64,000 nucleotides of DNA, from assembly GCF_051348905.1 (NCBI RefSeq), contig NC_135238.1, forward strand, positions 92,317,988 to 92,381,987, in the 5' to 3' direction. Made by a program: the position numbers and the translations under genes. Position 1 is the stretch's first letter. Each line of letters starts with the position of its first letter. Shown here piece after piece: positions 58,629 through 64,000 of the stretch. The notes beneath the pieces are model-generated. The model was not told where the DNA came from. It ran no database searches and saw only the letters and a list, made by a program, of their open reading frames with translations. The DNA comes from Ranitomeya variabilis (Eukaryota > Chordata > Amphibia > Anura > Dendrobatidae).

Positions 58629-58972
58629 GTTTAATCTGCTTGTTACACGTTGTATTGTTTTGATTTCTTTTCTAGCCCAAGCGGTAGATACTTCAAGCTT
58701 GAAAGTTTATCTTCCTTTTTAAGAAAGCTGCTATCAAACTTTGCAGAGTCAGAAGTGTAATTCCACTGGTTTTATCTTTTAATGCTTGATGCATCCTTTA
58801 TTCTCTAAAGAAAATGATATCATCTAATTCCTTTTTAAGCACTTCGACAGCAGAGATTTTTTTCTCTCAACTGCACTATGTTAGGACTGTGGTAAAGACA
58901 GGTTTAATGTCATACAAGAACAAAAGTCCTCTTTTTTTGGCTAAAATGGCCCAAACTGAGGTGAAGAAAGAA

Positions 58973-59046
58973 AAGCACTGCTGACATTCGAAATCAAGAT
59001 TTTCTGTTTACTAAACAGGCGCTTTGACCAACTAAGCTAAAGGACA
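58973..59046 (-). pseudogene. tRNA-Thr pseudogene, unit 49
   Basis: The common 74-nt form with ccaccgg flank returns here. Confidence 0.83.
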
Positions 59047-59233
59047 AAATCCACCGGTTTTATGTTGTTATGCTTGATGCCATCTTCCTTCCTTTTTGGC
59101 CCCTATACAGAAGAAATTCTTAATCTCACAATTGCACTATCAGTAGAGACGCAGCCAAGGTAAATTTGAGGTTTTACGCAAGTGAAATTCCCATTTTTAA
59201 GATAGGAAGTTTGTTTTTCAGATGATGAAAACA

Positions 59234-59307
59234 AGGCACTGCTGAGATTCGAACTCAGGATCTCCTGTTTACTAGACAGGCGCTTTAACCAACTAAGCCA
59301 CAGCACC
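59234..59307 (-). tRNA. tRNA-Thr-AGT: tRNA-Thr (AGT), unit 50
   Basis: Unchanged gene. The following spacer is the most divergent in the window: gaatcctacgg, ttcctaca, cccaatc and agtgcatg. Confidence 0.97.
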
Positions 59308-59754
59308 ACAAGCTGGAAAGCCTATGAAATCTAGGGAAGATGTCAGCACCAATCAAAACTTTCAAGTGGTTAACTTAGCAAGACAACATTGAGTTGAGTT
59401 TCATTCCATGCACACAGAAACGAGGAACAGGATGTCTTTCTCAGTCATGAAGTCCAGCTTTAATTTGGGACTTATTTTTCTTCCAAGTTATGACACAAAA
59501 TAGGCGGATTGAAGGAATCCTACGGCAGGGCCAAAGGAGGAAAAATTAGGAATGATTGAAAAGTTGGTATTAAAACCCTGAGCACTGGTTTATTTCCTAC
59601 AGAGTTTGCCCCAATCTAACTTTAAAAAATAGACACTGTAGGAGATAATATAAGGCCACTCTGACAAAAGCTGACATAAAATCTTCAGAGAAAGCACACT
59701 GACTGGTAAAAATAATCATTACATCTTATCTCCTTAGTGCATGAGCGCCATGTA

Positions 59755-59836
59755 GACGAGGTGGCCGAGTGGTTAAGGCGATGGACTGCTAATCCATTGT
59801 GCTCTGCATGCATGGGTTCGAATCCCATCCTCGTCG
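59755..59836 (+). tRNA. tRNA-Ser-GCT: tRNA-Ser (GCT), unit 50
   Basis: Unchanged gene despite the divergent 5' flank. Confidence 0.97.
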
Positions 59837-60180
59837 GTTTAATCTGCTTGTTACACGTTGTATTGTTTTGATTTCTTTTCTAGCCCAAGCGGTAGATACT
59901 TCAAGCTTGAAAGTTTATCTTCCTTTTTAAGAAAGCTGCTATCAAACTTTGCAGAGTCAGAAGTGTAATTCCACTGGTTTTATCTTTTAATGCTTGATGC
60001 ATCCTTTATTCTCTAAAGAAAATGATATCATCTAATTCCTTTTTAAGCACTTCGACAGCAGAGATTTTTTTCTCTCAACTGCACTATGTTAGGACTGTGG
60101 TAAAGACAGGTTTAATGTCATACAAGAACAAAAGTCCTCTTTTTTTGGCTAAAATGGCCCAAACTGAGGTGAAGAAAGAA

Positions 60181-60254
60181 AAGCACTGCTGACATTCGAA
60201 ATCAAGATTTTCTGTTTACTAAACAGGCGCTTTGACCAACTAAGCTAAAGGACA
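60181..60254 (-). pseudogene. tRNA-Thr pseudogene, unit 50
   Basis: 74-nt form with ccactgg flank, as in unit 2. Confidence 0.83.
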
Positions 60255-60441
60255 AAATCCACTGGTTTTATGTTGTTATGCTTGATGCCATCTTCCTTCC
60301 TTTTTGGCCCCTATACAGAAGAAATTCTTAATCTCACAATTGCACTATCAGTAGAGACGCAGCCAAGGTAAATTTGAGGTTTTACGCAAGTGAAATTCCC
60401 ATTTTTAAGATAGGAAGTTTGTTTTTCAGATGATGAAAACA

Positions 60442-60515
60442 AGGCACTGCTGAGATTCGAACTCAGGATCTCCTGTTTACTAGACAGGCGCTTTAACCAA
60501 CTAAGCCACAGCACC
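60442..60515 (-). tRNA. tRNA-Thr-AGT: tRNA-Thr (AGT), unit 51
   Basis: Unchanged copy. Confidence 0.97.
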
Positions 60516-60962
60516 ACAAGCTGGAAAGCCTATGAAATCTAGGGAAGATGTCAGCACCAATCAAAACTTTCAAGTGGTTAACTTAGCAAGACAACATTGA
60601 GTTGAGTTTCATTCCATGCACACAGAAACGAGGAACAGGATGTAATTCTCAGTCATGAAGTCCAGCTTTAATTTGGGACTTATTTTTCTTCCAAGTTATG
60701 ACACAAAATAGGCGGATTGAAGGAATTCCACGGCAGGGCCAAAGGAGGAAAAATTAGGAATGATTGAAAAGTTGGTATTAAAACCCTGAGCACTGGTTTA
60801 TTTCTTACAGAGTTTGCCCCATTCTAACTTTAAAAAATAGACACTGTAGGAGATAATATAAGGCCACTCTGACAAAAGCTGACATAAAATCTTCAGAGAA
60901 AGCACACTGACTGGTAAAAATAATCATTACATCTTATCTCCTTAGCGCATGAGCGCCATGTA

Positions 60963-61044
60963 GACGAGGTGGCCGAGTGGTTAAGGCGATGGACTGCTAA
61001 TCCATTGTGCTCTGCATGCATGGGTTCGAATCCCATCCTCGTCG
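60963..61044 (+). tRNA. tRNA-Ser-GCT: tRNA-Ser (GCT), unit 51
   Basis: Unchanged copy. Confidence 0.97.
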
Positions 61045-61388
61045 GTTTAATCTGCTTGTTACACGTTGTATTGTTTTGATTTCTTTTCTAGCCCAAGCGG
61101 TAGATACTTCAAGCTTGAAAGTTTATCTTCCTTTTTAAGAAAGCTGCTATCAAACTTTGCAGAGTCAGAAGTGTAATTCCACTGGTTTTATCTTTTAATG
61201 CTTGATGCATCCTTTATTCTCTAAAGAAAATTATATCATCTAATTCCTTTTTAAGCACTTCGACAGCAGAGATTTTTTTCTCTCAACTGCACTATGTTAG
61301 GACTGTGGTAAAGACAGGTTTAATGTCATACAAGAACAAAAGTCCTCTTTTTTTGGCTAAAATGGCCCAAACTGAGGTGAAGAAAGAA

Positions 61389-61461
61389 AAGCACTGCTGA
61401 CATTCGAAATCAAGATTTTCTGTTTACTAAACAGGCGCTTTGACCAACTAAGCTAAAGACA
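61389..61461 (-). pseudogene. tRNA-Thr pseudogene, unit 51 (73-nt form)
   Basis: Same form as unit 44. Confidence 0.83.
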
Positions 61462-61677
61462 AAATCCACTGGTTTTATGTTGTTATGCTTGATGCCATCT
61501 TCCTTCCTTTTTGGCCCCTATACAGAAGAAATTCTTAATCTCACAATTGCACTATCAGTAGAGACGCAGCCAAGGTAAATTTGAGGTTTTACGCAAGTGA
61601 AATTCCCATTTTTAAGGCTACGTTCACATTTGCGGTCCTCGCCGCAGCGTCGGGCGCCGCAGCGGCGCCGCATGCAT

Positions 61678-61710
61678 CATGCGCCCCTATATTTAACATG
61701 GGGGCGCATG
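61678..61710. repeat. Inverted repeat inside MITE copy 1
   Basis: CATGCGCCCC at 61678-61687 pairs perfectly with GGGGCGCATG at 61701-61710 around a 13-nt AT-rich loop. The same structure is at 63181-63213 in copy 2. Confidence 0.8.
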
Positions 61711-61774
61711 TACATGCGGTGCACTTGCGTTTGGCGCCGCATGCGTCCCTGCGGCGCCCGCGTCGGGGCGCAGA

Positions 61775-61805
61775 GGACGCAGCAAGTTGCATTTTTGCTG
61801 CGTCC
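61775..61805. repeat. Second inverted repeat inside MITE copy 1
   Basis: GGACGCAGCAA at 61775-61785 pairs perfectly with TTGCTGCGTCC at 61795-61805 around a 9-nt loop. The same structure is at 63278-63308 in copy 2. Confidence 0.8.
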
Positions 61806-61944
61806 GAAATCAATGAAAAAAAGGACGCATGCGGCGCAAAACGCAGCGTTGTGCATGCGTTTTGCCGCGTTTTTGTTTGCGTTGTGCGCTGCGGCTGTGA
61901 ACGTAGCCTAAGATAGGAAGTTTGTTTTTCAGATGATGAAAACA

Positions 61945-62018
61945 AGGCACTGCTGAGATTCGAACTCAGGATCTCCTGTTTACTAGACAGGCGCTTTAAC
62001 CAACTAAGCCACAGCACC
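61945..62018 (-). tRNA. tRNA-Thr-AGT: tRNA-Thr (AGT), unit 52
   Basis: The gene and its TTTT stop are intact. MITE copy 1 begins 33 bp beyond its 3' end, so the terminator is spared. Confidence 0.97.
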
Positions 62019-62465
62019 ACAAGCTGGAAAGCCTATGAAATCTAGGGAAGATGTCAGCACCAATCAAAACTTTCAAGTGGTTAACTTAGCAAGACAACAT
62101 TGAGTTGAGTTTCATTCCATGCACACAGAAACGTGGAACAGGATGTCTTTCTCAGTCATGAAGTCCAGCTTTAATTTGGGACTTATTTTTCTTCCAAGTT
62201 ATGACACAAAATAGGCGGATTGAAGGAATCCTACGGCAGGGCCAAAGGAGGAAAAATTAGGAATGATTGAAAAGTTGGTATTAAAACCCTGAGCACTGGT
62301 TTATTTCTTACAGAGTTTGCCCCATTCTAACTTTAAAAAATAGACACTGTAGGAGATAATATAAGGCCACTCTGACAAAAGCTGACATAAAATCTTCAGA
62401 GAAAGCACACTGACTGGTAAAAATAATCATTACATCTTATCTCCTTAGCGCATGAGCGCCATGTA

Positions 62466-62547
62466 GACGAGGTGGCCGAGTGGTTAAGGCGATGGACTGC
62501 TAATCCATTGTGCTCTGCATGCATGGGTTCGAATCCCATCCTCGTCG
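62466..62547 (+). tRNA. tRNA-Ser-GCT: tRNA-Ser (GCT), unit 52
   Basis: Unchanged gene. The upstream spacer has gaatcctacgg, as in unit 50; downstream, gaatgttt is seen only here. Confidence 0.97.
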
Positions 62548-62891
62548 GTTTAATCTGCTTGTTACACGTTGTATTGTTTTGATTTCTTTTCTAGCCCAAG
62601 CGGTAGATACTTCAAGCTTGAATGTTTATCTTCCTTTTTAAGAAAGCTGCTATCAAACTTTGCAGAGTCAGAAGTGTAATTCCACTGGTTTTATCTTTTA
62701 ATGCTTGATGCATCCTTTATTCTCTAAAGAAAATTATATCATCTAATTCCTTTTTAAGCACTTCGACAGCAGAGATTTTTTTCTCTCAACTGCACTATGT
62801 TAGGACTGTGGTAAAGACAGGTTTAATGTCATACAAGAACAAAAGTCCTCTTTTTTTGGCTAAAATGGCCCAAACTGAGGTGAAGAAAGAA

Positions 62892-62964
62892 AAGCACTGC
62901 TGACATTCGAAATCAAGATTTTCTGTTTACTAAACAGGCGCTTTGACCAACTAAGCTAAAGACA
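62892..62964 (-). pseudogene. tRNA-Thr pseudogene, unit 52 (73-nt form)
   Basis: Same form as unit 51. Confidence 0.83.
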
Positions 62965-63118
62965 AAATCCACTGGTTTTATGTTGTTATGCTTGATGCCA
63001 TCTTCCTTCCTTTTTGGCCCCTATACAGAAGAAATTCTTAATCTCACAATTGCACTATCAGTAGAGACGCAGCCAAGGTAAATTTGAGGTTTTACGCAAG
63101 TGAAATTCCCATTTTTAA

Positions 63119-63423
63119 GGCTACGTTCACATTTGCGGTCCTCGCCGCAGCGTCGGGCGCCGCAGCGGCGCCGCATGCATCATGCGCCCCTATATTTAAC
63201 ATGGGGGCGCATGTACATGCGGTGCACTTGCGTTTGGCGCCGCATGCGTCCCTGCGGCGCCCGCGTCGGGGCGCAGAGGACGCAGCAAGTTGCATTTTTG
63301 CTGCGTCCGAAATCAATGAAAAAAAGGACGCATGCGGCGCAAAACGCAGCGTTGTGCATGCGTTTTGCCGCGTTTTTGTTTGCGTTGTGCGCTGCGGCGC
63401 ACAACGCAAATGTGAACGTAGCC
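63119..63423. mobile_element. Non-autonomous DNA transposon (MITE), copy 2, PIF/Harbinger-like
   Basis: This 305-bp insert is at the same base of the unit as copy 1, with the same TAA duplications (63116-63118 and 63424-63426). Its terminal inverted repeats match for 19 bp (GGCTACGTTCACATTTGCG). The rest appears identical to copy 1 except for the 12 bp that copy 1 lacks near the right end. Same site plus same sequence means the insertion happened once and was then copied with its unit. Confidence 0.9.
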
Positions 63424-63459
63424 TAAGATAGGAAGTTTGTTTTTCAGATGATGAAAACA

Positions 63460-63533
63460 AGGCACTGCTGAGATTCGAACTCAGGATCTCCTGTTTACTA
63501 GACAGGCGCTTTAACCAACTAAGCCACAGCACC
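63460..63533 (-). tRNA. tRNA-Thr-AGT: tRNA-Thr (AGT), unit 53
   Basis: Unchanged gene. MITE copy 2 lies just beyond its 3' flank. Confidence 0.97.
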
Positions 63534-63980
63534 ACAAGCTGGAAAGCCTATGAAATCTAGGGAAGATGTCAGCACCAATCAAAACTTTCAAGTGGTTAAC
63601 TTAGCAAGACAACATTGAGTTGAGTTTCATTCCATGCACACAGAAACGAGGAACAGGATGTAATTCTCAGTCATGAAGTCCAGCTTTAATTTGGGACTTA
63701 TTTTTCTTCCAAGTTATGACACAAAATAGGCGGATTGAAGGAATTCCACGGCAGGGCCAAAGGAGGAAAAATTAGGAATGATTGAAAAGTTGGTATTAAA
63801 ACCCTGAGCACTGGTTTATTTCTTACAGAGTTTGCCCCAATCTAACTTTAAAAAATAGACACTGTAGGAGATAATATAAGGCCACTCTGACAAAAGCTGA
63901 CATAAAATCTTCAGAGAAAGCACACTGACTGGTAAAAATAATCATTACATCTTATCTCCTTAGCGCATGAGCGCCATGTA

Positions 63981-64000
63981 GACGAGGTGGCCGAGTGGTT
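63981..64000 (+). tRNA. tRNA-Ser-GCT: tRNA-Ser (GCT), unit 53, cut by the window edge
   Basis: Only the first 20 bases (acceptor arm and most of the A box) are inside the window. The upstream spacer matches the other units apart from cccaatc near 63838, shared with unit 50. Confidence 0.93.

Larger units (their letters stand above)
61616..61908. mobile_element. Non-autonomous DNA transposon (MITE), copy 1, PIF/Harbinger-like
   Basis: This 293-bp insert interrupts the unit consensus ttttTAAgatagg. It is flanked by TAA at 61613-61615 and 61909-61911. The uninterrupted units give the empty site, so the 3-bp target duplication is read directly. The ends are inverted repeats beginning GGCTACGTTCACA; the right end matches for only 13 bp because 12 bp are missing next to it compared with copy 2. 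The interior is very rich in CG and in GCATGC/GCGCC words and forms hairpins. No transposase frame exists. A 3-bp TAA duplication is typical of PIF/Harbinger; the family name was not confirmed. It lies 33 bp past the 3' end of the unit 52 tRNA-Thr. Confidence 0.88.
1..64000. repeat. Tandem array of a 1,208-bp tRNA-Thr / tRNA-Ser unit
   Basis: The window is a head-to-tail array with the same order in every unit: tRNA-Thr (minus), 447-bp spacer, tRNA-Ser (plus), 344-bp spacer, tRNA-Thr pseudogene (minus), 187-bp spacer. Distances between equivalent points are 1,208 bp in most units and 1,207 bp after units 3, 8, 13, 43, 45-48 and 51. Unit 44 carries the same one-base loss but also one extra base, so it measures 1,208; unit 52 is lengthened by a transposon. 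Units differ at only about 20 sites, so they are near 99% identical. The array runs past both edges. Comparable vertebrate arrays are the Xenopus laevis tDNA repeat and zebrafish tRNA clusters; identity with any named family was not tested. Confidence 0.99.

Noticed and set aside
61616-61908. Insert as a hAT or Kolobok (TTAA) element
   Set aside because: Comparison with empty units gives a duplication of exactly TAA, not 8 bp. The right flank has TAA but not TTAA.
61581-62020. Frames of 104 to 147 codons over the MITE on both strands
   Set aside because: They are open on both strands because the insert is rich in CG and poor in stop codons. They are Ala/Arg/Cys-rich, begin or end in the unit spacer or tRNA gene, and match no transposase.
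63092-63535. The same kind of frames over MITE copy 2, including one of 74 codons
   Set aside because: Same cause as in copy 1.
1-64000. CRISPR array or satellite DNA as the reason for the periodicity
   Set aside because: The period is 1.2 kb with tRNA genes and no short direct repeats with unique spacers. It is a gene-bearing tandem repeat of a eukaryotic type.

Overview
The whole 64 kb window is one uninterrupted head-to-tail tandem array. The unit is 1,208 bp long, or 1,207 bp in a sub-variant. Fifty-two full units and the start of a fifty-third fit in the window, and neither array edge is reached. Units are numbered 1 to 53 from the left. No protein-coding gene is supported anywhere; the short open frames run across tRNA genes or a transposon.

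Each unit holds three tRNA-derived loci. A tRNA-Thr gene (anticodon AGT, 74 nt) lies on the minus strand. A tRNA-Ser gene (anticodon GCT, 82 nt, long variable arm) lies on the plus strand, 447 bp away and divergent from it. Then comes a decayed second copy of tRNA-Thr (73-74 nt, minus strand). The window holds 53 tRNA-Thr genes, 52 complete tRNA-Ser genes plus one cut by the right edge, and 52 tRNA-Thr pseudogenes. The two real genes have intact cloverleaves and A/B box promoters, and I saw no base change in any copy. The pseudogene and the spacers carry about 20 variable sites.

The organism is most likely a vertebrate. From memory, the tRNA-Ser differs from the mammalian tRNA-Ser-GCT only in and next to the variable arm. 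The tRNA-Thr differs from mammalian tRNA-Thr-AGT by an acceptor wobble and two base-pair-preserving changes. Large tRNA tandem arrays are known in Xenopus laevis and zebrafish, which makes an amphibian or fish plausible, but the window does not settle this.

The array has internal history. Within the unit, the pseudogene plus about 210 bp of its 3' flank is a diverged duplicate of the true tRNA-Thr plus its 3' flank, so an older short tandem duplication is nested in the present unit. Between units, variant patterns repeat every five units at the left (units 3, 8, 13), recombinant units occur, and one haplotype is scattered over units 7, 19, 23, 25, 26, 28 and 34. From about 51 kb rightwards the units become more mixed. 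In units 52 and 53 the same CpG-rich non-autonomous DNA transposon (TAA target duplication, PIF/Harbinger-like) sits at the same base, showing that the insertion was copied along with its unit.

The likely role is bulk supply by RNA polymerase III of tRNAs reading Ser AGC/AGU and Thr ACU. Whether all copies are active cannot be read from the sequence.
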